Assembly (NCBI GenBank): GCA_012845835.1 | Contig: JABAKD010000029.1 | Coordinates: forward strand, 11,866,524 to 11,930,523 | Origin: Undaria pinnatifida | Lineage: Eukaryota > Sar > Phaeophyceae > Laminariales > Alariaceae | Length of the DNA: 64,000 nucleotides | Reading direction: 5' to 3' | Part shown: positions 11,322-26,300 of the stretch, piece by piece | Numbering within the stretch: the stretch's first letter is position 1 | Layout: every line of letters begins with the position of its first letter | Program-made: the position numbers and the translations under genes | The notes under the pieces: model-generated | What the model saw: only the letters and a program-made list of their open reading frames with translations | Told to the model about the DNA's origin: nothing | Databases searched by the model: none

Positions 11322-14300
11322 ATGGGTCCCTTCAACAATTTGAAAAATATCGCTCTACTGTGCTTCTCAGGCGGTGCAGCAGTGGCTGTCGCTCGCGCGG
11401 ACATAACCATATCCGGCGTTCCCTCTGAAGGGAAGTCGAAGCTTTGCGTACAGGACGCCGTGCTTGTGGAGTGGAAATTGAACAATTTGGGAGTCGAAAC
11501 AGAGCTGGTTTGGATCGATGTGCAACAACGCTTAAATTTCAACCCCGCGGGCAGCAGTGGTACAGCACCATCACAGCACCGAGTTGCGAGGTTTGATGTG
11601 TTTCAGTACGGCTACGATTATGAGGACGGCGAAAACGACAAGTACAACGGCGTGCTAGGAGAAGCGGCTCCCTCCCTGGAGCAAGTGCACCCGGTACCGA
11701 AGTCGCTGGAGAGGCTCCACAGCTTGATCCAGAGTCGACACGACGGCCCTTTCAAGACGCCGGACATCCAAACGGTATGATACATACGCATTTTCTAAAG
11801 GAAGTTTGTTGGTGCGGGCGAGGAAGCCCTTGAGACTGAGTATCTTTGAGAGTTTGAGAACGATGACGACAGCAGCAGCAGTACTACTACGTGTTGTCGT
11901 AACATGGCTACAAGTACCTCTTTAAGGGACTATCTGCCAGTACAGCGTGGCAACAGGTAACCGTTTACAGGTTCTGCTCTCCGTACACTCGTAGTAGTGA
12001 TGACCGGCACCAGCTCCCGCACTCTGGGCGCTGGATGCGTAGTGGGCTGACTACTACAAGTACAGGCGCAGTATTATAATGTACTTCAATAGGTTTCTCC
12101 TTTGTCAAACGAGAAAAATACGCTCGTCGTGATGTTGGGGCCTAAACACCAAACAAAAACGATTCAGATTCGCAGTTATAATAGTCTAGACTAGTCTCTA
12201 TTAATATTCCCTTTACTACGTACTGTGTGGATACTGAACAACCAATGGGTGTGCCGCTGTTGCACGCACTTCCTACCAATATGATATGTCCACACATTCA
12301 CCGTGCACGCAACACAGGCGGAATGGAGGGTTGCCGACGGACAATCATCGATGATCTTGAACTTCTCAGAGCCAACAAATCGCCCCGTCCTAGAGACCGC
12401 CGCAGACTTAAACAACGCCATCATCATGGACCACGACGACGTCACCATGTCGCACGGTAGGGGAGTCTGGAGTCCCGACGGCAAAGCTCTAACCATCACG
12501 GATATGGACCCCGACAGCTGGAAAGCCGCCGTAGCTGCTATCTCGGCCGGCACCTTGCACGTAACACTGAGAAAGAAGCTGTTGGTTGGACGGGCAAAAT
12601 CTTCGATCGGGCGGCAGCAGCCGGGAGGCGTCCACGATGAGTCCCCCCCAAGCCAACTTCAAGAGGTCGACAACCACCCCCCACCAGGCCAACAAGGAAT
12701 TAACAGCGAGCCCCCTTCAGGCGATCTTGGAGGCAAGCTAACCATGCGTATGTCGTCTCCTGGACGATTCCACGTCAACCTCTATGTCGGTGAGGAGCTA
12801 CACTCCACGAGCACCGGGTTTGTTGATGTCGAGCTTTGCCCCGAACAGGTGGTGGTTGCCGACGCCAATGTAATATCGGATTCGGATTCGTCAGTTGGAC
12901 CTGAGAGTGTCCTTGCGACGCTTCCGCGGGCGTTTTTCTCAGTGGAAGGCGTTCTGGCGATGCCAGGGGACAGGTGGCTCAAGGTAGGCACTAAGATGAT
13001 GTATGGTAGAGTCAGAATGATACGCCGGGCGGTATGGTATAATGTGATGCTTTGCAATGCTGCCATCCGGGAAGAAGCCGGCACGGACTCTCCTCAAATC
13101 TTGCAGGGACAAAGGTGACCATACCTATTGTAGCGTGTTTACATGGATATGTACCTGGCATATTCGATAGCCTAGGAAGAGAGACCGTGCCTTTTGGGTC
13201 TTCAAACTGCGTGCATGGTGTAATTGTTCTACGACGATCACCCATCGGAGATGAAGTGATCCTCCTATAGTAAACTATAGTAGTGTATCCCATTTTATGT
13301 TGGAGTACCACTAAGCATCAAGCAACAAGCAATACGGGGAAAACGTACGTCATAGATATGAAGGCATTGCTTTGTTGGCGTCTCTGCTTTTGCTACAAAA
13401 ACGATGTCAGGTTCCTTCTAGCCTCTTCCCTGGTCTGGGAGGACCTCTATCCGAGAATAAGGTTAAACTTCGTGAGAAGGTGACAACGTCTGGGAGGCGC
13501 GGGTCGTGGACCCTAGCTTTCTGGATCTACCTCCTCGACAACGCTAACGGAAGGTGACAATATGTCATCATAACGCCATAATCACTGAGCGAGGAGTCAG
13601 CTAAACGGGATATATCCAGAGTCAACAGCCGGACGGGTCCCAGCTTGTTTTTTTGTCAAGAGATAACGCCACAACCACTGAACTGGCAGTCAGCGCTGTT
13701 TGCGCAGTGGTTGTGGTTTACAACGCACCAACGTTGCTAGTGTGCGAATTCGTTCTCTGGTCATGCCACGGTAAAAAAAGGACCTCGTTTTGCTCAGTCA
13801 GGTTTTAAACTCATTAACAAACGGCACCCAACTTTAGAGAACAAGCTATTTGCGATTAGAGTGGAATTAGTTTGGCGGTCTCAAGAGATAGCGTAAGGAT
13901 CTACTCCTGTGGTCGACGTATGGGTTATACACTCTGATTAGAGCAGAGTAACCCTTTAACGTATGGCACGTTGCTGCCGTAGATACGTTGCATAACATTG
14001 GGTGTCCCTGGTTAGAGGAGGAGATGAGGAAAATAGACAAATGCGACAGGGAGAACCTTCGTACACACGATAGTATCGAGAAAACGATCGCTATCTTAGG
14101 AGATAGATGGTGGTCACAGAAGGCCCAGCAGGAAGGAGAAAAGGCAAGCAAGTAATGAGCGTCCATCTGTTGGAGGTGTCCCTATTTCGAGTAGGAGCGA
14201 TGCTCCGTCTCAAAAGGGATGCATGGTCAATGGTCAAACGACTTAAGCGAGCAACAAATGAGCACCGCCTCCCCCCACCCTCTTGCTCGCCTCGAAAGGA

Positions 14301-17300
14301 ACCCGTGGTCAATGGTCACAGGACAAGGGCAAGCAACAAATGAGTACACCTCCGCCCCCCCTCCGACTCCTGGTGAAATATGGAGTGCTGCGGCAGGGAG
14401 TTATAGTGTTCTAACCAATCAAACATGCCATTGCCACTTTTTTTTGTTCAAAGTTATCGCAGCCTGTTCTACAAGGGCGACGACAACGACAGCACAGGGG
14501 GGGGTTCTGCTGCTCAGGGAGGAACACCTTCTGCCTGGTTATGTCCCCACTCCAACCGGATCGCGCTTAGGGTCACCAGCGACCAAAACAACCACATTGG
14601 CGCCGATTCCACGGGAACCATCAGCTCCGGCTCGTGGAACCACGTCGCGTTCTCGTTTTTCAATAACACGGTGAATAACGAGGCGTTTTCGGCAACAATA
14701 TTCGTCAATGGGGTGGTGGATATCTCGATGACGTTCGGAGAAGTCGACGTTGTGGGAAACAATGGCCCCCTGCACATTGGGCGCGACCTGAGCAACCCGG
14801 GTCCAAGGCGAGCTTTCAACGAACGAAGTAATTGGCTCTGCGATTCCAGGTTGAACGTATTATTATCACCCACAAAACACGGTATCACGGTACTGTATCG
14901 AGTATCGACGTGCACGTTAGCTCTTGTGGGGCACATCCTCTCGACCTATCTCGACCTATCTCGACTAAAAACGACAAGTGCGGTCTTTTATCACGCGCCT
15001 AGACACAATGTGAGGCATTACGAATAAAATCATGCTGCGCGCGTGCTGCACGTCTCCTTGAGCTGCACGTTGGACGCACGCCCTCCCCAAGCATCCGGGG
15101 CTACTGCGTAATCGTCCTTTTCATTTTTCTGTGTTTTCCCCGATGATGCCCTTGTCCTCTACCACGTGCATTTTCTGCGCACGGTCTACTGTGCCCAGAT
15201 CTATGGTTTCTTTGGTGCGGCTGTGGGATGAGCCTTTGTCTCCAGAGCAAATGACGGCCGTCTTCGACTCGTCAAGACCCCTCTTCTACGGCGAATGCCC
15301 GCAAGCGTTGGCGTCGCGATACCCCGCAATCCGTGGCGTAACGATGGTTACTTCCAGAATGCCCAAACCTATCAGGTGAGGTGACTCGCTCTGGTTCTCG
15401 CCCCACGCAGCTTGTTAGAGATGAAAGAAAAAACACTGAGCTGGCAGTCAGCGCTGACTGCTGTGTATGTCTAGCACAGTTCACGCACACGAACGGAGCG
15501 ATAACCCTGCTTCCTTCCAAGAGTGTGTGGATAGGAGGGACGAGGGGTGTAACCATCGTATCATTCATGGCCGTAGTCCGTGGGACCGTATACTCTCGGA
15601 AGCCCACAATGCCGGGACGGAGCACTTCGGGTTTTCGAATGAGAAGCGCGGGGGGGGGGGGGGGCAGTGCATGTGGTGTAACCTGACAAACGATCAAGTA
15701 TAACGGTGTTTCATTGACCGATGTATTGTCTCTACAACCATTGTCTCATCGGGTGGAAGAATTTTACCTAAGGCATTTCATCCAAAGAATTGACATCTGG
15801 AGTAGAAGCATTCGATCAAATTCATGCACACGAAATACTTTCTGTCATACTGGGTGTAATATTAATATTGGATAAAAGCTCCCAGGTGTATCTGTGGTAC
15901 TGTTGATCGTTTCGGATGCGACCGATTGCCCAAAGCTAACGATCTCTCGTATCACTCGATGATTTTACTCTTTTGGGGGGCAGCCACGTTGACCTTGCCT
16001 GCATGGGGGAAGGGTGCACTTTGGCAGACCCATCTCAAAGGGCAGACCCATCTCAAGAACAGCTCGGAATCGCCGCCTACGAGACTGCGAAGCTGGAGAC
16101 CGAAACTTGCGAGGCTTTTTCTGAACGGCGAGATATGTACAGAGTTGCGGCCGAGGCTGGGCACACCGAGAGTCGAGTGAGGTGGGTAGTCCGCACGCTG
16201 AGGAAGATTGTATGCCACGCTTATACTACTCCTGTAATCACGTAGTTATATAACTCCTGCACCACATTCTCTACATGGGTCAACCACAACGTCGAACACT
16301 TCAGTTGAGGCTAAGACCATGCCAATAATATCGTATTGTAGTTATTTACACGCTAATGGCCTTTAGTAGTTATTTGCACGCTAATGGCTTTCGGTTCAGT
16401 ACAATTCCCAACCGGTGCAACGTCAACGTTTGTTTGTTGAGATGGAATACCATGCCAACAACACGCCGGGTGCTTTCTTCCGTCTGACGGAGATGCTTCT
16501 TTGCCGACAAAAAACACAGTGACAAAAAAACCAAACAGCAATAAACACATGTTAGCACAACCCACAAAGCAACGAAAAACACGTGGTAAAAAAAAACACC
16601 CCAAGGGACGCCACCGTGAGAGGCGACGACGACAAGTTGTCGGGGGGTGACGCGTGCAACAGCTCGTTGCTGATACGCGCGATGCTGGACCTACCTCCTC
16701 TGGCGTCTGCCATCTAGGGACGTTTCAAGATCTTGTTCAGTAGGGTGTACCATACTCTAGGGTACCCGCGTAGCACACCTGGTTGCTATTGGCGATACTC
16801 GGGTACGTACCCGGGTACCCACACAGAATTATATACGCTACTAAGGCACGGTTTTGAAAAAAAACTATTATTGTTCTGCGGAAAGCTCTGCGCGTAGTGC
16901 CCCTGTATGCTACAGGTGTAGGAGGTATATTTTTCAACGCTCTTCACGGGTCATGTCCCGACTGGCAGGGGTCGAGTCAGGAGGTTTCCAAAATCTCGCG
17001 GGTCGAGTCGGGTCGGATCAGAAGGTGTTCGAAATCTTTCGAATTCTCACGGGTCGGGTCGGGTCGGGTCGGGTCGGGTCGGGTCGGGTCGGGTCGGGTC
17101 GGGTCGGGTCGGGTCGAGCGGGTTAGAAGGTTTCTCAACCTCACTGGTCAAGTTGGGTTGTCACCTTGACCAGACCTGACCCGCGATAATTCATCCGACC
17201 CGTGAAAATCCATGGATTTTTCCGTTGTGACAAGTCGCGCCCGTTCGGCTTAAACCCGACAGATATGCTTCGATGCTCCTGGCCGGGCGCGAGAAGCTAG

Positions 17301-20300
17301 ACGGGGATGGGGATGGGGATGGGGATGGGGATGGAGGGTCGTCCTGCGGGCGTGAGAGTGAACCAGACGCAAGGGCAACCGCGGAGGCTACTTGGAAAGC
17401 TGGAGGGGCCACCACGGCTGTCGAGCAGCTGGAGCTGGCAGTGCGAGACGGGTCGTACCGAGGGGCGTTCATCTTAGCCACTGTCATGCTATCAGGGATC
17501 GGAGGTACCGCCGCGCACGGTTTGCCCGCAGCAGGTACTACTGTAGAAAAATGACGCATGCTGCCATTAGCTCGGTAGGGATACAGTTCTTTTTCTTAGG
17601 CTTCTCACTTGAGATCTATGTACCTCACCCAAACCTGGGTTCGAGATAAAATGTACGCTTATCGAGAACAAGAAAGCCATGACCTAGGGGTATATCGAAA
17701 ACTAAAAATGAAACGCATATGAGATTCCGGTGATGTCGGATGATGTCGGATAGCTCCTTCATTCCGGAATCTCGTCCGTCAGATTCGTTCTGGACCAAAG
17801 TGCTATCCTTATCGCAGCAATAGCGCACAGGGGTCGGTGTTCACGACATAACTATTTGGCGTGGGTTAGTCAGGCTCGGGAGTCTTGAGTTGCGTTGCAT
17901 TCTGAGCACCCAGCGTCCAATAGTCCGAATTATTTATCGGCTTTGAGTTTCGAACACGTATTCATATCATACACAATTGTTTTTGTTCGCTGACAGGGTG
18001 TACAAGATGTCACGCGTACCGAGTAGCTCCAGCTTTCCAACTTGCGGGCGTCGGCGTCGGCGCCGCGGTGCTTGACCACTTTGATCATTGGGCAAGCACG
18101 GGGGAAGGTGTTAATACACGCAGACGGGATGAGAGCGGTACAGGGAGTTTGAGAACCTGGAGCGTGCCGACGACGGGCCGAGCAATTGGATTGCTGCACT
18201 TTGCGGCGGCTGGCGGTCAGCCTGAGGCCCAGCTTGCCTTAGGCTTGCGGTGAGAACACTGTAAAGGTCGGTCTTAGAGACAACCTTTCGGTCAGAATTT
18301 CGTGGCATTTCAGAACTTCGATGAAAAACTTGCGGTAAATGCTTTAATAGCCAATCCCCTGAAAAAAAACATCGAAGCGATGTGTTTTTCAAACTAGCCT
18401 TCTATTTTAGACAAAACGGTGCACCAGTACCAGGTACCTCGCAACTATTGTCATGTCTACCACCCAACAATGTGCATTGTAAGCTTTAACGTCTCGATCA
18501 CTCACAAACATTCACATAATATTACTATTCGCATGATTTGTATGATTTGTACGATTTCCATCCGATGCTGTCCAGCATGGGCTCCAACGTCGATGACTTG
18601 CACACATCCCCAAAAAGAAGAAAGAAAGCTGGAAGGGACTAAAATGTGTAATCACTTTTGCTCTCCAGCTCAACTTTACCCTCAGCGACCTTCTGGACAA
18701 GCCATGCCATGGTCACAGGTGTCTTCCATTCTCTCCCCCCCCCCCCCGTGCACGAAGTACATGAACGTTAGTATTTGTATTACTACCAGGTATTAAATTA
18801 TGTTGGCCATCCAACGATGTAACCGTAAACGTTGTTTCGGTTCCACTTCACACTTCCTGGCGACCCCCCCCCAAAAACTCTGGAAGTGGGACAACCCTCC
18901 CCTAGATGGTGACCTGTGACCTGTGCGGTCACCGAAAAGATTTGAAGTCAGGCGTTTCTTCACCACCCTCTTCCTCGCCATCGACCCTTCATCCCAAAAC
19001 ACTGCTTCGACATCGCTCCACCGTGTGGGCTGCGCCTTCTTTCTTTCTGCATGTGTCGTTTGCAGGTATATGGAAGGAAACGGAGTGCAGCTCGACGAAG
19101 AAACGGCAGCCTGGTACCTGGCATGTGCGGCTTCCGTATCATACGCAAGGTACCATAAAGTTGGGAAGCAACCAATCGTGGAAAAGCAGCGTCTTACCGA
19201 AGCAAATGAGGCCGTGGTTTCGGAGGGGCAGCTGGGGGAAGATGACGACCTCATACAGTACCAGGTAATATCCAGGGCTTTTCACGTCGTAGAATCAAAC
19301 CACGCTTCGGTTTTTTAATCGCAGAATCCTACGGTGCGGTTTGATGCGGTGCGGTACTGTGCGGTGCCGTACAGTGGAACTGCAACCGCACCGAACCGTG
19401 AAAACAAAACGCTCCGTGAAAAGCCCTCGTAACATCGGCAAGTATATCGAGACCGATAAACTAGTGAAATTTATGGGAGCAAGTTACTGTTGGAGTGAAA
19501 TAACGCTGTACGACTAAGTGCAACGCTCGAGTATGAGAGTGTTCGTGCTGGTGCACGCAGCAATAGCGCCCAGCAGTTTTTACACTTTTGCGACTTGGCC
19601 CAGCTTCGACAAAACGGTCGATACCTCCACACGAACTCCCCCTCATCAGTGGGTCCCTCCGATAGCTTTGGCAGGTAGTCGGGGTTAGGGTTAGGTTTTA
19701 AAGTCGAGCATTTTTCAACCAATTTGTCAAAACTGGACCAAACAAGAGTCAATACAACCCTCGCATACAGCCCTCACCTAATAGCGCCTCCCGACCGGTG
19801 CACTCACCTGTTGTCGAACACAACTCCAAAACCAAATGCTGACAATTACAATTGACACGGTTCTGATTCACCCAATGGCCAAAATTGTACGACGGTAGTC
19901 TACGGTAGTCTACGGTAGTCTACGGTAGTCTATGGTAGTCTACGGTAGTCTACGGTAGTCTACGATAATCTACGGTAGTCTACGGTAGCCTACGGTAGTC
20001 TACGGTAGTGGCCAAAGCTACGGCAGGGGGGTGATGTTGTTTTGGACCCTCTTTTGGCAGTGACCCGGTGTCACTCGCGCGAGTGACCCCCCCCTGTTCC
20101 TTTTCGGTGTTAAGCTTTCGTGCTCTCTGTTTTAATAGTTTTAGTTTTGGCGATATTTATCCGCAACGGGATCGCAAGCTACGCCGCGCCGAACAAATCG
20201 CATCAAGTATTGTGGCCGGTGGGGGAACAGAGTCACTCGTGCTATATAGTATATAGTATATAGTATATAGTGCTGAAAACCCGGCAGTGAAAAAGCGGGT

Positions 20301-23300
20301 ATATCATAACATCGTCATAACATCGTCATAGCATCATCATAACATCATCATAACATCATCATAACATCATCATAACATCATAACATCATAACATCATCAC
20401 AACGTCATCATAACATCATCATAACATCGTAACATCACCATAGCATCATCATAACATCATCATAACATCATCGTAATATTGTCATCGTAACATCATCATA
20501 ATATCATCATAACATCATCGTAACATCATGATAACATCATGATAACACCATGATAACATCATGATAACATCATGATAACATTGTCATAACATCATCGTAA
20601 CATCATCATAACATCATCATAACACCATCATAACATCATCATAACATCATTATAACATCATCAATCATAACACCATCATAACATTATCACATCATCATAA
20701 CCTCATCAAAACATCATGATAACATCATCATCATAACATTACCATAGCATCACCTTAACATCCTCATTAACATCATCATAACATCATCGTAACATCATCA
20801 CCACAACATTCATAACATCCTCATAATATACCCCCTACAGTAGCCTAGTTTTTTTGGCGTTCCAAGAGCAAATGTCCTTGTTATCCGTTGCACTTTTCTT
20901 GAGTAGTCGTCATCATCATCACCATCAGCATCAGCGTCACCATCACCATCACCATCGGCGCTACACGTGCTCTCAAATATCTCTCGTTGCTGTAACGTTG
21001 CTCGTTGCATTTCGGACGGGGCGCGATGTCCACCTTGTTGTGCTATATAACCAACACACCTCTGTGGAACTTGTTGGGCTACATCGACCAGATTCATCGA
21101 GCAAAGCAGGGCCACGTTCCGAGCCAAGTAGCTTTGGGTGAACTCTTCTACTGGGGGGCTCGAGGGGTTCCCCGCGATCAGGTCCGAGCCCTGGCTTATT
21201 TTACGGCCGCAGCTGATTCTGGTGACAACACGGCTCGGTGCGCGGCGGCGGTGAGTCAGAAGCCTTTGGCCTCGCCATTTCAATCTCCGTATCATAGCAT
21301 CGTAATAGGCCGTGCAGTGCAAACTGGGAGTAGCACACGTGCACAAGAATCGTTTATACTTTTATGGCGTCCCTTGATTTCGTCTCCCTTGTGTACTATT
21401 AATAGAGAAACGCCCTAACCACTGAGCTTTGTACCGGTAGTCAGCGCTGATAGCACAGCTCAGTGGTTATGGGGTTTCTCTAATAAAAGCACAACCCGGG
21501 GTCCACCGGCGATTAAATCTGGACCTCGACCTACTCAAGAGCTCCAAACTCTTTAGTCTATGCCCCCGTGGTTATGCTGTATCTCTAATACTCTGGAAAC
21601 GTATTTTAAGTGATCGATGTCGAAAGTCGTACTGGTAATGCGCAATGTCTTATGGCAAAAACAAATACCAAGCCTCTCAATGTGCATCGTTCCGGCAAAA
21701 CATTGAATAACATTGAATAACATTGAATAACATTGAATAACATTGAATAACATTGAATAACATTGAATAACATTGAATAACATTGAATAACATTGAATAA
21801 CATTGAATAACATTGAATAACATTGAAAAACATTGAATAACATTGAATAACATTGCATAACATTGAATAACATTGAAAAACATTGAATAACATGGAATAA
21901 CATTGAATAACATTGAATAACATTGAAAAACATTGAATAACATTGAATAACATTGAATAACTTTGAATAACATTGAATAACATTGAATAACATTGAATAG
22001 CATTGAATAACATTGAATAACATTGAATAACATTGAATAACATTGAATAACATTGAATAACATTGAATAACATTGAATAACATTGAATAACATTTAATAA
22101 CATTGAATAACATTGAATAACATTGAATAACATTGAATAACATTGAATAACATTGAATAACATTGAATAACATTGAATAACATTGAAAAACATTGAATAA
22201 CATTGAATAACATTGAATAACATTGAATAACATTGAATAACATTGAATAACATTGAATAACATTGAAAAGGGAATGCACCTGAAAGGAGAGGGCACCGTG
22301 GCCAATCACCAACGAGCGGTGGAACTCTACGAGACCGCTGCGGAAGAAAATCACGTGCGAGCTCTCAACGGGCTGGGGCACGAATATTTCACCGGGCACG
22401 CGCTTCCCCGCAACTTTGTGAGTCGTTGGGCGTACAGTAGCGTACTACAGTACACGTCAGCCGTGCCACGGTAAAGGTTGCAAATTTTTCGAGCCTAAAC
22501 AATTCTCACCGACGGAGCTCTTCTCATCTCAGGAGCTAATACCCAATACCAGGAGATCCGATGTACCTGGTACATTTTACAGTTTAGTTTTGGCTTGTCA
22601 CCCTACACCACGCGATTGACTTGTGTGTCGGTCAATTTTGCCGGAAAGTCGGATATATGTTTGCTTGGAGGTATATAAGGTATATGATATTGGGTATAAC
22701 GAGATTCAAGTGGGGAGCCTCAGGAGGTGTTGGTGTTACCCTTACCGCACCGTCGAACGCGTCATGTGTTGCGCAAATCTCCAGGGCTAGGGGGTGTTTC
22801 GTGTGTGCGCAAATCAGGCTACGAGGACAAGTTCTTGGTATTGGTATTGGTATTGGTATTGATATTGGTATTGGGATTGGTATTGGTATTGGTATTGGTA
22901 TTTGTGTTGGTATTGGTATTGGTACTGGTATTGGTATTGGTATTGGTATTGGTATAAGCAACGACATTGCGCTACGGTAGGCGTAATGACTAACTTTTCT
23001 ATGGCCCCTGACTGGAAGAGCTGTTGACAAAAAATAACCACAACTTTAACCCCTTAACTCGGCATTCTTGGGCCTTACACTGTTCATCCGCTCTGCACGT
23101 TTTTCTTTGTTAATCCTCCGGCGGATGGGCAAGGATGAAGCTTGATCTTTTTTAGAACTGCAAACATGATTTTACTCTAATTCTAAGTAGTTCGTCGCCA
23201 AAAACGTGGGCGGAGTTCTAAACACGCTTCTACGCATGTGTCGTGTGTCATTTCAACTCGACTGCCGAAATGTCTTTCTCGTGCTGTCTGTTTCGCCCGT

Positions 23301-26300
23301 TCTGTCAGACTAAAGCTTACGAGTACTTCGAACGGGCGGCGTCCATGAAGCAAGACGCAGACAGCTTGTTCAATGCTGGTCATTGCCTTAAAACAGGAAC
23401 GGGGACAGATCAGGACCTCGAAAGGTGGGTCATCGCCAAGGTGAGTCATCGACAGGGACACACGCTGCGGCAGGGGACTACGGACCACTACTTTTAGTTC
23501 GGACTGACTGGACCCCTCTGAACTGAGGAGTTAACCAATGCATCGTTGGGATCCCATACGTGTTTTCTCAGTAAGTTATAGGCAGTTCTTAGGCAATTTA
23601 CACCAGGTAGGTGATTTGTTTCGTTTTGTAACCACAGTACAGCAGGCCATGGGATCGTTGATCGGGCTAATCGTCGACAATTTCTCACGGCCAGTTTACG
23701 GGTTAGGTTAAAAAGAGAGCTCCTCAAGTATGACGTGAGGAGTGAGGAGCCTCACAACCTTTAGGGGCATCCCTACCGCAGCGTCGATAACCCCTGGCAA
23801 TATGGAGCTTTCAGCAATACGCCCATCCCTCGCGAGGCCTCAAGTGCCGAGGAGCCTCCCTCCTCAAGCGAGAAGTCTAATAAACATAAAGCAAAACAAC
23901 GTCCCCCACAACACGGAGAATTCGCTGATCCACCCACGCAGCCCTCATTTGCGCTCAATGGATGCGGCTATCTCCCTCGGAAACGCGGAGCATTCGCTGA
24001 TCCGCCCAGCCCTTGCTTGTGCTACATAAAACGAAATGTCAGTGCGGCGGAGCTGTTTCGACTAGGGGCTGCATGGGGTCACGTGGACTGCGCTTACGAG
24101 TTAGCCGCCATGAGCGCTGAGGGAAGGGGGGTTGAGCGAAGTGCTGCGGAAGCGGCCAAGTATCTTCGGGTCGTAGCTCAGGTGCGACGGCGGCGAACGA
24201 GATTCGACATACACTCTTCCCGAGATGATCATGCAATGATTAACCATTAGCCCCACGGTCATTCCTCCTTCTGCATCTCTTGTTGCTTCTCTCTTGTGGT
24301 TTTCTTCGTTTCCACACTTGCTTGGCCATCTAAACGCCTTATCGCGATCTATCGTCGTAATTGTCACATTTTACGTGTTATTCAGTCAGTTGGTGCCACC
24401 TCTGCATCTCTTGCATTGACAAAAGCCTCGACACGCATCATCCTATTTAACACCAGCTCTGCAATATCTAGGCATACACCTCGTTATTGCCTTTAACAAT
24501 AAGCTGCAAGAATCTGGACAAACAAATCGCGCAATTGAGACGTTTGCACTGTTATTGTGGCAATCGGACACCACATACCATCGCCGCAAACACACACCAA
24601 TGGAAAGCGTCTACATAGACAAACAATTTACCTGGTGCTGGTATCTGTTGTTAGCATATCGCCAGAGAAACTTAAAACGCAATCCCCGGCTATAACGCGC
24701 ATGTGGAAAACAAGCGGACATCCATACTTATCTGTCATGACTGTCATGAGCACATCGACACAGAAAAACACACACAATGGCCTGGGATGGAAATGTTGAT
24801 GATAACCAACGTAGAGTAATAGCGAGAACGTATGTACGGAAAGGAAGCAGTAGATAAAAGGAGAAGATGTGGGGAGAGGAAATGGGGAAGTGGTTGACAG
24901 AAGATGGTTGGCAGAAAATACCACTGCTTTATGGAGTGATTATTCGACTTCATAGATACTATTGCTTTACGGAAGGATATTCGATTTACATCGGAACGGC
25001 ATCTACGCTATATTGTCGGGCGGTAAAAAGATAACAATAATAATGCTTCCTGTCGACAGAAAAAGTCAACACACACCTTCTCTGTTACGGGAATTTCGAC
25101 AGAAAAATTAACACACAACACCTAACCTGATATTAGCATTATGTGGCGGAAAAAATAAACACAAAACCTGTACCGGTTATGAGCATGCTGACAGAAAAAG
25201 TCGCAAGTTATCGAATTACTAGGGTCTTGTAACGTCTAGTCTGCCCGATATCCTGGCGAATGCTACTTTCTCAAAACGGCACGTCGGCAAACAGGTTGGC
25301 CCGTGGGGACGACGACTTCGAGAAGCATTCGACTGCTACCTTAAGGACGACCCGCTCTGCGCACTCGCCCTCTATGCACAGGTATTATATAGGCTCCTGT
25401 TTCCCGGTGAACACGCAGCAGCACGCTGCTGCTCCGTTGAAAGCCCTTACCGAAGCAAAACGACGATCATGTGTGCGTGCCGTTTGTTGACCGCAGATGC
25501 CTATATCATAATATCAATGGTAGTCGATAGCGTTATTTTAAAGGGGTTGTACACAGCAGTAGTCTATTTTCATCAGGATTTTAGGTCGGATTGGTAAAAT
25601 CCCCCATTACAACCGGAAACCAGTTTTGGGGGGAAAATTACTTGATAGTAGTACAGGGAGGGGCTTTCCGGTTCTGAAGGGGTTTAAGTAACTGGATTCT
25701 GGATTTCTGTGGCGTGCGGATGGTATGATTGGAACAGACGCTACACATTATGAGATGGAAAAAGGAATAATGATATTTCTACTAATAGACCTTGGCGCTA
25801 GTAACAGATGTTCTGGGAGTCATGCTGCGGTACAGAGGGTAGAGAGGGTGCCGTTTTTTTTACTCGCGCGCGCTGTTAACACGAGGAGCTCTACTTGCAT
25901 ACGTCTCCCAAGCACCGACGTTGAGAAGCTTTGCAGGCGTGTAATAACCCGAGAAACAATTATATCGACTTCTGGTAGAGGCATACCACTCTGTCCGGAA
26001 AAGTGGGGATCTTTTTACAATAATATGAATAACATAACGGTCCTTGAATTTTCGGACACAGTGATACAGTGAATATTAACGTTCCATGTTATGTTAGGAA
26101 TTAATGACTGCTCACCGATATCCGGCCGGTCGAACATATGGCTGCTGACGGTGCCGGCGAGTGAGTGTCTCTGTATTATCACTTGGATTTTCGACTGTGG
26201 ATGTGGCGACGCGTGAACCCTCGTATTGTATTTAGAACTGCAGAAAAATGTCACCCTAAAGTACGTACTTCCAAGTGGTTTAACCCCCAAAGGGTACGCA

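Noticed and set aside
21553-22305. Minus-strand frames of 138-250 codons repeating FNVIQCYSML
   Set aside because: They are the 10-base satellite read in three frames; the array is intronic.
22621-23030. Ile/Gly and Ile/Pro repeated frames
   Set aside because: They are products of the GGTATT hexamer array inside an intron.
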